Under the pieces are notes generated by a model. It worked only from the letters and a program-made list of their open reading frames with translations. It had not been told where the DNA came from and searched no databases. Both the position numbers and the translations under genes were made by a program. Shown here piece by piece: positions 50,131-58,952 of a stretch of DNA of 64,000 bases (position 1 is the stretch's first letter; every line of letters begins with the position of its first letter). This DNA comes from an uncultured Eubacteriales bacterium (GTDB lineage Bacteria; Bacillota; Clostridia; Oscillospirales; Acutalibacteraceae). The stretch covers positions 28,880-92,879 of the forward strand of contig CAKTVV010000012.1 of the NCBI GenBank assembly GCA_934630515.1, read 5' to 3'.

Positions 50131-50263
50131 CGACAATCTCCTTCTCTGTCGACAGGCCGCCGGCGGCGCCCCGCATCGGGGCAGCCGCACGGCAGCCGAT
50201 TTATCGTCGTTCATCCCGAACGACGGCTGCACAGCGGAGCTTCCTCCGGCTGCAAAGTCCGTC
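50131..50263 (-). other. Structured 133-base spacer between secY and adk
   Basis: Three hairpins can form: GTCGTTC-atccc-GAACGAC (50206-50224), GCCCCG-cat-CGGGGC (50168-50182) and a GCCGCC/GGCGGC stem next to it. None has a T-run. Confidence 0.55.
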
Positions 50264-51598
50264 TTAGTCCAGGAAGCCCTTGTAATGACGCATCATCATC
50301 TGGCTCTCGATCTGCTGCACCGTCTCCAGCGCCACGCCGACCACGATCATCAGCGAAGTACCGCCGATGGAGAGTCCGGTGAAGCCGCTCGCCTTACCGA
50401 ACAGGCTGGGGAACAGGGCGATCACGCCCAGGAACAGAGCACCGATAAAGGTCACCTTGTTCAGCACCCGCTTGATAAAATCCGCCGTGGGCTTGCCCGG
50501 CCGCTGACCGGGGATCGCACCGCCGTTTTTCCGCAGGTTGTTCGCCATCTCGGTGGGATTGTACTGGATGGTCACATAGAAGAACGCAAATCCGATGATC
50601 ATGAAGAAGTACAGGACGATATACAACCAGCTGTCCTGGTTGAAGGCCTCAAAGAAGCCGTGCCAGAATCCGGTCGAAGGAACCGTGATGAAGCTGGCAA
50701 TGATGGACGGCAGCGACAGGATCGACACCGCCAGAATGATGGGCATAACACCGGACATATTCACCTTGATCGGAATATAGGTGTTCTGACCGCCATACAT
50801 CTTGCGACCGACGACCTTCTTGGCATACTGTACCGGGATCCGGCGCTCGGCGTCGCCCATGAACACGATGAATGCGATCATCGCCAGGAACAGCGCCAAC
50901 ACCAGCACCACCAGGAAGATATACTTGAAGCCAACGGTCTGACCCTCCTTGACCTGCTTGATACCCATGTCGTAGAAATACGCCCACAGGTACCGGGCCG
51001 CCACGGGGATCCGGGACAGGATACCGGCAAACAGCAGAATCGAAATGCCGTTGCCGACGCCCTTGTTGTTGATCTGCTCGCCCAGCCACATCATCAGCGC
51101 CGAGCCGGCAGTGAAGCACAGGATGATCACGATGGCGGCAAACCAGGCAGCAAACCCGGATTTCGCCTCGCTGACCAGTGCACCGTACTTGTTGCGCACC
51201 ATGAAGTAGTACGCCACGCCCAGCATCAGACCCAGCACCACGGTGGCATACCGGGTGATCCGCCCCAGCTTCTTCTGTCCCGCCTCGCCGTCCTTCGCCA
51301 TCCGCTCCAGAGCGGGAATGGCCACGGTCAGCAGCTGGATGATGATGCTGGCGTTGATATACGGGGTGATGGACAGGGCGAAGATGGAGGCGTTGGAGAA
51401 GCCGCCGCCGGACATCATGGTCAGATAGCCCATGAAGCTATCGGCGTTCTGCGCCACAGCCTCCTTCAGTGCCGATACATCCACAAACGGCACCGTCACA
51501 GCGGAGCCGATGCGGAAGATCAGAATGATGAAAACGGTAAAAAGCAGTTTTTTGCGAAGATCTTCGATTTTCCAGGCATTACGCAAGGTCTGAAACAT
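50264..51598 (-). CDS. secY: Preprotein translocase subunit SecY
   Basis: The product has 444 residues with ten membrane helices. Typical segments are KKLLFTVFIILIFRIGSAVT, the plug and second helix region ALSITPYINASIIIQLLTVA, and GGAIPGQRPGKPTADFIKRV in the cytoplasmic loop before the last helices. The Shine-Dalgarno GGAGGTGAT lies inside the last codons of rplO, and the ATG follows the rplO stop by one base, implying coupled translation. Confidence 0.98.
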   Translation of the reverse strand: MFQTLRNAWKIEDLRKKLLFTVFIILIFRIGSAVTVPFVDVSALKEAVAQNADSFMGYLTMMSGGGFSNASIFALSITPYINASIIIQLLTVAIPALERMAKDGEAGQKKLGRITRYATVVLGLMLGVAYYFMVRNKYGALVSEAKSGFAAWFAAIVIILCFTAGSALMMWLGEQINNKGVGNGISILLFAGILSRIPVAARYLWAYFYDMGIKQVKEGQTVGFKYIFLVVLVLALFLAMIAFIVFMGDAERRIPVQYAKKVVGRKMYGGQNTYIPIKVNMSGVMPIILAVSILSLPSIIASFITVPSTGFWHGFFEAFNQDSWLYIVLYFFMIIGFAFFYVTIQYNPTEMANNLRKNGGAIPGQRPGKPTADFIKRVLNKVTFIGALFLGVIALFPSLFGKASGFTGLSIGGTSLMIVVGVALETVQQIESQMMMRHYKGFLD

Positions 51599-51599
51599 C

Positions 51600-52040
51600 T
51601 CAGATCACCTCCGCCTGCCCGCCGGCGGCCTCGATCTTAGCCTTGGCAGATTCAGAGTAAGCAGCGACCTTAACGGTCAGCTTCTTTTCCAGCTTGCCGT
51701 TACCCAGGATCTTCACGCCGTTATCTGCCTTGCTGACGATACCGGCGTCCAGGAGAGCCTGTGCATCGACCACGGCGCCATTCTCAAACTTGTTGAGAGC
51801 CGCCACGTTGATCGCCGTATAAGGAGCGGCGAAAATGTTGTTGAAGCCACGCTTCGGGATCCGGCGCTGCAGGGGCATCTGGCCGCCTTCAAAGCCCGGA
51901 CGGAAGCCCCGGCCGGCTCTTGCCTTCTGACCTTTATGTCCCTTACCGGCGGTCTTGCCCTGACCGGAGCCATGGCCGCGGCCGATCCGCTTCACGTCCC
52001 GCACAGAGCCGGGAGCCGGAGAAAGTTCATGCAGTTTCAT
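51600..52040 (-). CDS. rplO: 50S ribosomal protein L15
   Basis: The product has 146 residues from the ATG at 52040 (AGGAGGTG upstream). The conserved N-terminus is MKLHELSPAPGSVRDVKRIG, followed by GRGHGSGQGKTAGKGHKGQK and FEGGQMPLQRRIPKRGF. Confidence 0.98.
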   Translation of the reverse strand: MKLHELSPAPGSVRDVKRIGRGHGSGQGKTAGKGHKGQKARAGRGFRPGFEGGQMPLQRRIPKRGFNNIFAAPYTAINVAALNKFENGAVVDAQALLDAGIVSKADNGVKILGNGKLEKKLTVKVAAYSESAKAKIEAAGGQAEVI

Positions 52041-52072
52041 GTCTGTTTGCACCTCCTAACACGATTTTGCGT

Positions 52073-52270
52073 TTACTCGCTGATAACCTCGACGAGGTGA
52101 GTGATCTTGGTGATCTTGCCCATAGTCGCATCGTTGATGGGCTGGGTCGTGGTATCACCGATCTTGCGGAGGCCCAGGGATTCAGCCGTAGCGATCTGAT
52201 CCTTCTTGGAGCCGATGAGGCTCTTGACCAGCTTGACCTGCACGGTCTTCGGCTTTGCTTTTCTCGGCAT
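52073..52270 (-). CDS. rpmD: 50S ribosomal protein L30
   Basis: The product has 65 residues, a few more than usual because of a basic N-terminus (PRKAKPKTVQ). The core is VKLVKSLIGSKKDQIATAES and LRKIGDTTTQPINDATMGKI. Confidence 0.97.
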   Translation of the reverse strand: MPRKAKPKTVQVKLVKSLIGSKKDQIATAESLGLRKIGDTTTQPINDATMGKITKITHLVEVISE

Positions 52271-52283
52271 AGTTGCGTCCTCC

Positions 52284-52784
52284 TTACTCTAAGATTTGCT
52301 GCGCCGTCATACCACGGGTCGCAGCGGCCTCATCCGCCGTGCGCAGCTCCAACAGACCTGCCATCGTCGCACTGACGACGTTGCAGGGGTTATTGGAGCG
52401 CAGCGCCTTGGCACGGATGTCCTTGATCCCGGCCGCTTCCACCACGGCACGCACAGCGCCGCCGGCGATGATACCGGTACCGGGGGCGGCGGGCTTCAGC
52501 AGAACCTCGCCGGCGCCGAACTTACCGATGATCTCGTGGGGGATGGTGCTGCCCTTCAGGGAAATCTTGGTCAGGTGCTTTTTGGCATCCTCGATGCCCT
52601 TACGGATGGCGTCCGGAACTTCGCCCGCCTTACCGGTGCCGAAGCCCACAGTACCCTTGCCGTCGCCGACGACCACCAATGCGGAGAACTTCATCACACG
52701 ACCGCCCTTGACGGTCTTGCTGACCCGATTGATGGCCACCACGGTCTCTTTGTACTCGTCGTTGATCTCTTCTCTTCTGGCCAA
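52284..52784 (-). CDS. rpsE: 30S ribosomal protein S5
   Basis: The product has 166 residues. I choose a TTG start at 52784, 9 bases after GGGAGG, since it gives the family's standard N-terminus (ARREEINDEYKETVVAINRV) and length; upstream in-frame codons overlap rplR. The S5 signature GGRVMKFSALVVVGDGKGTV is present. Confidence 0.95.
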   Translation of the reverse strand: MARREEINDEYKETVVAINRVSKTVKGGRVMKFSALVVVGDGKGTVGFGTGKAGEVPDAIRKGIEDAKKHLTKISLKGSTIPHEIIGKFGAGEVLLKPAAPGTGIIAGGAVRAVVEAAGIKDIRAKALRSNNPCNVVSATMAGLLELRTADEAAATRGMTAQQILE

Positions 52785-52803
52785 AGTTAATTCCTCCCTT
52801 TCC

Positions 52804-53163
52804 TTAGAACTTGAGGCCGCCCTCACGGGCGCCTTCGGCCAGCTCTTGCACACGGCCGTGGTAGACATAGCCGCCGCGGTCGAATACCACCTCGGTGATA
52901 CCCTTCTCAACGGCACGCTTTGCGATCATTTCGCCGACCTTGCGGGCGGCCTCCTTGTTGCCGCCGGTCATGCCGAAATCCTTTTCGACAGAGGAGGCGG
53001 AAACCAGGGTCACTCCCTTGACATCGTCAATCACCTGGGCATAGATGTGATTGAGGGAGCGATATACGTCCAGGCGGGGACGCTCAGCGGTGCCGCTGAT
53101 CTTCCCGCGCACACGGGTGTGGCGGTGCAGACGAGCTGCTTTGCTGTCTTTCTTGCTCACCAT
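52804..53163 (-). CDS. rplR: 50S ribosomal protein L18
   Basis: The product has 119 residues. The conserved RLHRHTRVRGKISGTAERPR, RSLNHIYAQVIDD and the C-terminal FDRGGYVYHGRVQELAEGAR identify it. L18 binds 5S rRNA. Confidence 0.98.
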   Translation of the reverse strand: MVSKKDSKAARLHRHTRVRGKISGTAERPRLDVYRSLNHIYAQVIDDVKGVTLVSASSVEKDFGMTGGNKEAARKVGEMIAKRAVEKGITEVVFDRGGYVYHGRVQELAEGAREGGLKF

Positions 53164-53181
53164 TGTCTATTCACTCCTTCT

Positions 53182-53730
53182 TTACTTCTTGCCCTTGCCG
53201 CCGGCCTTACCTTCCTTGCGGCGGATGTGTTCGTCGGCATACTTGATGCCCTTGCCCTTATACGGCTCGGGCGGGCGCTTCTCCCGCACCTCGGCGGCAA
53301 ACTGACCCACCAGCTGCTTATCGGCGCCGGAAATGATGATCTGGTTGGGACCGGGCGCCTCGATGGTGATGCCCGGGATCTCGCTGACGATCACCTGATG
53401 GCTGTAGCCCAGGTTCATCACCAGATTGCTGCCCTGCTTCTGCACACGGTAGCCGACGCCGTTGACCTCCAGCTCCTTCTTGTAGCCCTCGGTCACACCG
53501 ACCACCATGTTATGGATGAGGGTGCGGGTCAGACCGTGCAGAGAACGGGCTTCCTTCTCATCGTTGGGGCGGGTGACGAGCACTTCGTTACCCTGCTGCT
53601 CCACGGAGATGATGGGGTTGATCTTCTGGGTCAGGGTGCCCTTGGGTCCCTTTACGGTGACCACATTGCCCTCTACCTTAAATTCCACACCGGCAGGGAG
53701 GGTAATGGGTTTACGACCAATTCTCGACAT
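53182..53730 (-). CDS. rplF: 50S ribosomal protein L6
   Basis: The product has 182 residues, starting SRIGRKPITLPAGVEFKVEG. The C-terminal PEPYKGKGIKYADEHIRRKE is the L6 signature. Confidence 0.98.
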   Translation of the reverse strand: MSRIGRKPITLPAGVEFKVEGNVVTVKGPKGTLTQKINPIISVEQQGNEVLVTRPNDEKEARSLHGLTRTLIHNMVVGVTEGYKKELEVNGVGYRVQKQGSNLVMNLGYSHQVIVSEIPGITIEAPGPNQIIISGADKQLVGQFAAEVREKRPPEPYKGKGIKYADEHIRRKEGKAGGKGKK

Positions 53731-53745
53731 ATTCCTCTTACCCCC

Positions 53746-54147
53746 TTACCAAATGAATGCCAGCACTTCGCCGCCCACATTCGCCTTACGGGCGGCCTTA
53801 TCGGTCATAACGCCCTTGGACGTGGAGACGATTGCGGTGCCGATGCCCTTCATGACCTTCGGCATATCCTCGCTGCTGGAATAGATCCGCAGACCCGGCT
53901 TGGACACCCGGCGCAGACCCATGAGAACCGGCGTGCGGGAGGGACCCTGGTACTTCAGTGTGACCCGGATCACGCCCTGCTTGCCGTCCTCGATAACCTT
54001 GTACTCTTTGACATATCCCTCGTCAACAAGAATCTGGGCAATAGCCTTCTTCATGTTGGAAGCGGGGATATCCACCGTCTCATGCTTAGCGGAATTCGCA
54101 TTGCGGATCCGAGTCAGCATATCGGCGATCGTATCGGAAATTTGCAT
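53746..54147 (-). CDS. rpsH: 30S ribosomal protein S8
   Basis: The product has 133 residues with ISDTIADMLTRIRNANSAKH at the N-terminus and the C-terminal STSKGVMTDKAARKANVGGE. S8 is a classical translational repressor of the spc operon in E. coli. Confidence 0.98.
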   Translation of the reverse strand: MQISDTIADMLTRIRNANSAKHETVDIPASNMKKAIAQILVDEGYVKEYKVIEDGKQGVIRVTLKYQGPSRTPVLMGLRRVSKPGLRIYSSSEDMPKVMKGIGTAIVSTSKGVMTDKAARKANVGGEVLAFIW

Positions 54148-54178
54148 GACCTCAACCTCCTATATTTTTCGCTATTGC

Positions 54179-54364
54179 TTACCAGCTTGCTTTCTTCACG
54201 CCCGGGATCTCGCCCTTATAGGCCAGCTCACGGAAGCAAATACGGCAGATGCCGTACCGACGCAGATAGGCGTGGGGACGACCACAGATCTTGCAGCGGT
54301 TGTACGCCCGGGTGGAGTACTTCGGCACAGCCTGCTGCTTGAGCTTCATAGACATTTTTGCCAT
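54179..54364 (-). CDS. rpsN: 30S ribosomal protein S14, zinc-binding short form
   Basis: The product has 61 residues, the type Z length. Two CxxC pairs (CKIC and CRIC) are intact in YNRCKICGRPHAYLRRYGIC. This form needs zinc; a zinc-free paralogue, if any, would lie elsewhere. Confidence 0.98.
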   Translation of the reverse strand: MAKMSMKLKQQAVPKYSTRAYNRCKICGRPHAYLRRYGICRICFRELAYKGEIPGVKKASW

Positions 54365-54377
54365 CGTATTCTCCTCC

Positions 54378-54917
54378 TTACTTCTCGAACGGAGCGCCCA
54401 TCAGGGTGAGCAGCTCACGGGCTTCTTCGTCGGTCTTGGCAGTGGTGACGAAGCACAGATCCATGCCCCGCACCTTGTCGATCTTATCGTAGTCGATCTC
54501 CGGGAAGATCAGCTGCTCCTTCAGGCCCATGTTGTAGTTGCCGCGGCCGTCGAAGGAGTTGGGGTTGATGCCCCGGAAGTCACGCACACGGGGCAGCGCC
54601 ACATTGAACAGGCGCTCCACGAACTCGTACATCCGATCGCCCCGCAGGGTGACCTTGGCGCCGATGTTCATGCCCTCACGCAGCTTGAAGTTTGCCACGC
54701 TCTTGCGCGCCTTGCACACCACCGGACGCTGGCCGGTGATCGCAGACAGATCGTTGATGATGGCGTCGATGATCTTCGCATTGTCACGGGCTTCGCCGCA
54801 GCCGACGTTGATGACCACCTTATCCAGCTTCGGGATCTGCATGACGCTCTTGTAGCCGAACTTCTTCATCAGGGCAGGAGCGATGTCCTGCTTATACTGT
54901 TCTTTTAACGCAGCCAT
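54378..54917 (-). CDS. rplE: 50S ribosomal protein L5
   Basis: The product has 179 residues. MQIPKLDKVVINVGCGEARD, the conserved GLKEQLIFPEIDYDKIDKVR and the C-terminal MDLCFVTTAKTDEEARELL are present. L5 binds 5S rRNA. Confidence 0.98.
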   Translation of the reverse strand: MAALKEQYKQDIAPALMKKFGYKSVMQIPKLDKVVINVGCGEARDNAKIIDAIINDLSAITGQRPVVCKARKSVANFKLREGMNIGAKVTLRGDRMYEFVERLFNVALPRVRDFRGINPNSFDGRGNYNMGLKEQLIFPEIDYDKIDKVRGMDLCFVTTAKTDEEARELLTLMGAPFEK

Positions 54918-54931
54918 TCTCTCCTACCTCC

Positions 54932-55264
54932 TTATAAAGTCTCGCCGCATTTTTTGCAGATGCGGACGGTGCGCATTTTGCCGTTATCCCCGGCCACCTT
55001 CTTGTGGGCGATGCGGGTGGGCTTCTTGCAGGCGGGGCAGATCACCTGCACCTTGGACGCATACATAGCGCCCTCGGCCTCGATGATGCCGCCGGGATCG
55101 CCCGCCTTGCGGGGCTTCACATGCTTCTTCACCATGTTCTGTCCCTCGACGATGACCTTGCCCTCCTTGGGGCTGACCGCCAGCACCTTGCCGGACTGGC
55201 CACGGTCGTCGCCGCTGATGATCAGGACGGTATCGTCCTTTTTCACATGCAGTTTGTTACTCAA
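54932..55264 (-). CDS. rplX: 50S ribosomal protein L24 with CxxC pairs
   Basis: The product has 110 residues from a TTG at 55264, preceded at 7-8 bases by GGAGGTG; an ATG at 55279 overlapping the rplN stop (TAATG) would add five residues and then that box would lie inside the gene. The KOW motif is HVKKDDTVLIISGDDRGQSG. Two cysteine pairs (CPAC and CKKC) near the C-terminus suggest zinc binding. Confidence 0.9.
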   Translation of the reverse strand: MSNKLHVKKDDTVLIISGDDRGQSGKVLAVSPKEGKVIVEGQNMVKKHVKPRKAGDPGGIIEAEGAMYASKVQVICPACKKPTRIAHKKVAGDNGKMRTVRICKKCGETL

Positions 55265-55278
55265 TTTCGACACCTCCA

Positions 55279-55647
55279 TTACAGAACTTCGGGAGCCAGG
55301 GACAGGATCTTCATGTAATCCTTATCCCGCAGCTCACGAGCCACAGGCCCGAAAATACGGGTACCACGGGGGGTCTTGTCATCACGGATGATGACCGCCG
55401 CATTCTCGTCAAAACGGATGTAGGTGCCGTCTGCACGGCGCACACCCTTCACGGAACGGACGATGACGGCCTTCACCACATCGCCCTTTTTCACGACGCC
55501 GCCGGGAGCGGCCTTCTTCACAGAAGCCACCACCACATCGCCGATATTGGCATACCTCCGGCCGGAACCGCCCAGAACACGAATGCACATCAGTTCTTTT
55601 GCTCCGGTATTGTCCGCCACCTTGAGGTAAGTTTGCTGTTGTACCAC
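55279..55647 (-). CDS. rplN: 50S ribosomal protein L14
   Basis: The product has 122 residues from a GTG at 55647, with AAAGGAGGA upstream and the standard L14 beginning (VQQQTYLKVADNTGAKELM). The GGSGRRYANIGDVVVASVKK segment and GTRIFGPVARELRDKDYMKI confirm the family. The 92-base gap upstream of it is wide for this cluster. Confidence 0.95.
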   Translation of the reverse strand: MVQQQTYLKVADNTGAKELMCIRVLGGSGRRYANIGDVVVASVKKAAPGGVVKKGDVVKAVIVRSVKGVRRADGTYIRFDENAAVIIRDDKTPRGTRIFGPVARELRDKDYMKILSLAPEVL

Positions 55648-55739
55648 AGTTTTTCCTCCTTTCAAGGACGCACCATTTTTATCACACCAACCCCGCTGAC
55701 CGATTCAGCCACGAGACGGTATGCGGTGCAACTGACACT

Positions 55740-56000
55740 TTATTTCGCTTTCTCGACAATGCCGGTGACACGCCAGCACTTGTCCTTGGACAGGTGACGG
55801 GTCTCCATCACGGTCACACGGTCGCCAACACGGCACTCGTTGTTCTCGTCGTGAGCCTTCAGACGCACGGTGCGCTTAACGATCTTCTTGTACAGGGGAT
55901 GACGCACGTTATCCTCGATGGCGATGACGACGGTCTTATCCATCTTATCGCTGACGACGATACCGGTGCGGGTCTTTCTCAAATTCCGCTCGCTCATCAT
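55740..56000 (-). CDS. rpsQ: 30S ribosomal protein S17
   Basis: The product has 86 residues; translation may begin at either of two adjacent ATG codons, and GGAGGAGTA precedes both. RKTRTGIVVSDKMDKTVVIA and VGDRVTVMETRHLSKDKCWR are the family motifs. Confidence 0.97.
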   Translation of the reverse strand: MMSERNLRKTRTGIVVSDKMDKTVVIAIEDNVRHPLYKKIVKRTVRLKAHDENNECRVGDRVTVMETRHLSKDKCWRVTGIVEKAK

Positions 56001-56014
56001 TACTCCTCCTTCCG

Positions 56015-56224
56015 TTACGCCTCAGCCTTGAGCTCACGCTCACGCATAATGGTCTTCACAATGGCGATCTCCTTGCGGACGGCCTTCAGACGCATCGGAT
56101 TGTCGAGCTGATTGATGGCGTGCTGGAAGCGCAGATGGAACAGCTCCTCTTTCAGATCCGCCAGCTTCTTATTCAGTTCGGTATCGTTCAGCTCACGGAG
56201 CTTCGTCAAATCGTTCGCTTTCAT
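56015..56224 (-). CDS. rpmC: 50S ribosomal protein L29
   Basis: The product has 69 residues, helical, with LRELNDTELNKKLADLKEEL and the signature RFQHAINQLDNPMRLKAVRK. The start overlaps the rplP stop by 4 bases (ATGA). Confidence 0.98.
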   Translation of the reverse strand: MKANDLTKLRELNDTELNKKLADLKEELFHLRFQHAINQLDNPMRLKAVRKEIAIVKTIMRERELKAEA

Positions 56225-56649
56225 TCCTGCTCACCATCCGTTTCTTCCTTGCGGACAAATTTGCACTTGATGGGCAGCTTGTTGGCAGCCAGACGCAGGG
56301 CTTCCCGTGCATCCTCCTCTGCCACGCCGGCCATCTCGAACAGCACACGACCCGGCTTTACCACAGCGACCCAGTATTCCGGAGAACCTTTACCGGAGCC
56401 CATGCGGGTCTCGGCAGGCTTCTGGGTGATGGGCTTGTCGGGGAAGACCTTGATCCAGGTCTTGCCGCCACGCTTGGTGTAACGGGTCATGGCGATACGG
56501 GCTGCCTCGATCTGGCGGGAGGTGATCCACGCCGGCTCAAGCGCCTGCAGACCGAACTCGCCGTTGGACACCTTGTTGCCGCTGTAAGCCTTACCGGTCA
56601 GACGGCCACGATGCACACGACGGTATTTCACTCTCTTAGGTAACAGCAT
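56221..56649 (-). CDS. rplP: 50S ribosomal protein L16
   Basis: The product has 142 residues. It begins LLPKRVKYRRVHRGRLTGKA, and RMGSGKGSPEYWVAVVKPGR is the L16 signature. The ATG overlaps the rpsC stop by one base (TAATG). Confidence 0.98.
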   Translation of the reverse strand: MLLPKRVKYRRVHRGRLTGKAYSGNKVSNGEFGLQALEPAWITSRQIEAARIAMTRYTKRGGKTWIKVFPDKPITQKPAETRMGSGKGSPEYWVAVVKPGRVLFEMAGVAEEDAREALRLAANKLPIKCKFVRKEETDGEQE

Positions 56650-57320
56650 TATTTACGGCCTCCTTCCCGGCGGTTCTTGGTGGTATTGCCCACCAGCACC
56701 TCGCCCCGGTAGATCCAGACCTTGACGCCGATCTTACCGTAGGTGGTGTTGGCCTCAGCAAAGCCATAGTCGATATCCGCACGCAGAGTCTGCAGCGGAA
56801 TGGTGCCCTCGTGGTACTGCTCCACACGGGCGATCTCCGCACCGCCCAGACGGCCGGAGCACTTGGTCTTGATGCCGTTGGCGCCCAGCCGCATGGCACG
56901 GCCGATGGCCTGCTTCATGGCACGGCGGAAGGAGATCCGCTTCTCCAGCTGCTGGGCGATGTTCTCCGCCACCAGCTGTGCGTTCACATCGGGGTTCTTG
57001 ACCTCCACGATGTTCAGCAGGGTCTCTTTCCCGCCCAGCATCTGCTGGCAGGTTGCCTTCAGCTTGTCGATCTCGCTGCCGCCTTTGCCGATCACCAGAC
57101 CGGGCTTGGCGCAGTGGATGTTGATGCGAACCCGGTTGGAATCCCGCTCGATCTCGATGCGGGCGATACCGGCCTCGTACAGCTTCTTCTTCAGGAATTT
57201 CCGCAGGTTGTAGTCCGACACCAGAGTGTCGCCGAACTCGTTGTCCTTAACGAACCAACGGGAGTCCCAGTTTTTGATCACGCCGACCCGGAGGCCGTGA
57301 GGATTCACTTTCTGTCCCAT
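56649..57320 (-). CDS. rpsC: 30S ribosomal protein S3
   Basis: The product has 223 residues. MGQKVNPHGLRVGVIKNWDS opens the protein, the KH domain contains AKPGLVIGKGGSEIDKLKAT, and SGRLGGAEIARVEQYHEGTI lies in the C-terminal domain. Confidence 0.98.
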   Translation of the reverse strand: MGQKVNPHGLRVGVIKNWDSRWFVKDNEFGDTLVSDYNLRKFLKKKLYEAGIARIEIERDSNRVRINIHCAKPGLVIGKGGSEIDKLKATCQQMLGGKETLLNIVEVKNPDVNAQLVAENIAQQLEKRISFRRAMKQAIGRAMRLGANGIKTKCSGRLGGAEIARVEQYHEGTIPLQTLRADIDYGFAEANTTYGKIGVKVWIYRGEVLVGNTTKNRREGGRK

Positions 57321-57338
57321 ACTATAACCTCCTCCTGC

Positions 57339-57674
57339 TTATTCCATCTCTTTCAGCACCAGGGTGATGTGCGAAGACCGCTTTTCAATGCGGTAGGCAC
57401 GGCCCTGAGCCCGAGGACGGATGCGTTTCATGATGGGGCCGGGGCAAACCATCGCCTCAGCGACATACAGGTTGGCTTTATCCAGATTGCAGTTGTTCTC
57501 GGCGTTCGCCACAGCCGACTTCAGCAGCTTACCCACCGGCTCGCAAGCGGCCTTGGGGGTAAAGCGGATGATGGCAGCGGCTTCCTCTACCGGCTTATTG
57601 CGGATGAGGTCGAGAACGATCTTGACTTTGCGAGGCGAAATACGCACATAGGTTGCTTGCGCCTTTGCTTCCAT
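57339..57674 (-). CDS. rplV: 50S ribosomal protein L22
   Basis: The product has 111 residues. YVRISPRKVKIVLDLIRNKP and the C-terminal PRAQGRAYRIEKRSSHITLV (the extended loop that lines the exit tunnel precedes it) identify it. Confidence 0.98.
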   Translation of the reverse strand: MEAKAQATYVRISPRKVKIVLDLIRNKPVEEAAAIIRFTPKAACEPVGKLLKSAVANAENNCNLDKANLYVAEAMVCPGPIMKRIRPRAQGRAYRIEKRSSHITLVLKEME

Positions 57675-57695
57675 GATTGATTCTCTCCTTTCCGC

Positions 57696-57968
57696 TTATT
57701 TCGTGCTCTTAGAGCCGGCGTGGCCCTTAAAAGTACGGGTGGGGGCAAACTCGCCCAGCTTGTGGCCGATCATATCCTCGGTGATGTACACCGGCACATG
57801 CTTGCGGCCGTCATGCACGGCGATGGTGTGTCCGACGAAGTTGGGGAAGATGGTGGAGGAGCGGCTCCAGGTCTTCAGGATGCGCTTCTCACCGGTCTCG
57901 TTCAACTCCTGGATCCGTTTCATCAGCACAGGCTGCACGAAAGGACCCTTCTTTACGCTTCTACCCAT
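57696..57968 (-). CDS. rpsS: 30S ribosomal protein S19
   Basis: The product has 90 residues. GRSVKKGPFVQPVLMKRIQE and the signature HDGRKHVPVYITEDMIGHKL, FAPTRTFKGHAG are present. Confidence 0.98.
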   Translation of the reverse strand: MGRSVKKGPFVQPVLMKRIQELNETGEKRILKTWSRSSTIFPNFVGHTIAVHDGRKHVPVYITEDMIGHKLGEFAPTRTFKGHAGSKSTK

Positions 57969-57988
57969 AAATCTTGATCTCCTTTCGC

Positions 57989-58822
57989 TTACTTGCTGTT
58001 ACGGCGCTTCACGATAAACTTATCGGAGCGGTTGTGGGTCTTACGGGTCTTGTAACCCAGGGCGGGCTTGCCCCAGGGGGTCACGGGGCCGGGACGACCC
58101 ACAGGAGACTTACCTTCACCACCGCCGTGGGGGTGATCGTTGGGGTTCATGACCGATCCGCGCACGGTCGGACGCCAACCCATGTGACGCTTACGGCCGG
58201 CTTTACCGATCTGCACATTGCTGTGCTCCACGTTACCCACCTGACCGATGGTGGCCATGCAGTTCAGCGGCACATTCCGCATCTCACCGGAGGGCAGACG
58301 CACCATGGCGAGACCGTTTTCCTTACCCATCAGCTGCGCCATCACGCCGGCGGAACGGGCCAGCTGAGCGCCCTTGCCGGGGTACAACTCCACGTTGTGG
58401 ATGAAGGTACCGGTGGGGATGCTGCTCAGGGGCAGTGCGTTGCCGGGCTTAATGTCGGCAGCGGCGCCGGCGGTCACGGTGTCGCCCACCTTCAGACCGA
58501 CGGGAGCGATGATATACCGCTTCTCGCCATCCGCATACTGCACCAGCGCAATGTGCGCCGAGCGGTTGGGATCATATTCCAGCGTCATCACGGTACCGGC
58601 GACATCCAGCTTGTTGCGCTTGAAGTCGATGATCCGGTACTTCTGGCGGTTGCCGCCGCCCCGATGACGGATGGTGATGCGACCGTAGCTGTTACGGCCG
58701 GCATTCTTGGACTTGGGAGCCAGCAGGCTCTTTTCCGGTGCTACTTTGGACAGCACGCTGTAGTCGATCACGGACATACCACGGCGGCCCGGAGTAGTCG
58801 GCTTGTAGTTCTTTGTAGCCAT
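57989..58822 (-). CDS. rplB: 50S ribosomal protein L2
   Basis: The product has 277 residues from the ATG at 58822 (AGGAGAG upstream), the usual length. ATKNYKPTTPGRRGM opens it; GRITIRHRGGGNRQKYRIID and the C-terminal NPNDHPHGGGEGKSPVGRPG (with the catalytic-centre-near His) are conserved. A structured 130-base spacer precedes it. Confidence 0.98.
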   Translation of the reverse strand: MATKNYKPTTPGRRGMSVIDYSVLSKVAPEKSLLAPKSKNAGRNSYGRITIRHRGGGNRQKYRIIDFKRNKLDVAGTVMTLEYDPNRSAHIALVQYADGEKRYIIAPVGLKVGDTVTAGAAADIKPGNALPLSSIPTGTFIHNVELYPGKGAQLARSAGVMAQLMGKENGLAMVRLPSGEMRNVPLNCMATIGQVGNVEHSNVQIGKAGRKRHMGWRPTVRGSVMNPNDHPHGGGEGKSPVGRPGPVTPWGKPALGYKTRKTHNRSDKFIVKRRNSK

Positions 58823-58952
58823 TCTATTCACTCTCCTATTTTCAGGCTGCACACAAGGCGTTGCCTTGGCTTGCCAGGCTTAGCGGAGACACGACCAGCC
58901 GGTCGTTCGGCGTCTCCATACATTGCCGGACGGTGGTTCTCCGGGGGATGTC
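58823..58952 (-). other. Structured spacer between rplW and rplB
   Basis: Two stable hairpins: GGAGAC...CGACC-AGCC-GGTCG...GTCTCC (58885-58917) and CAAGGC-GTT-GCCTTG (58854-58868). No T-run follows either. The length is exceptional for a gap inside this cluster. Confidence 0.6.
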
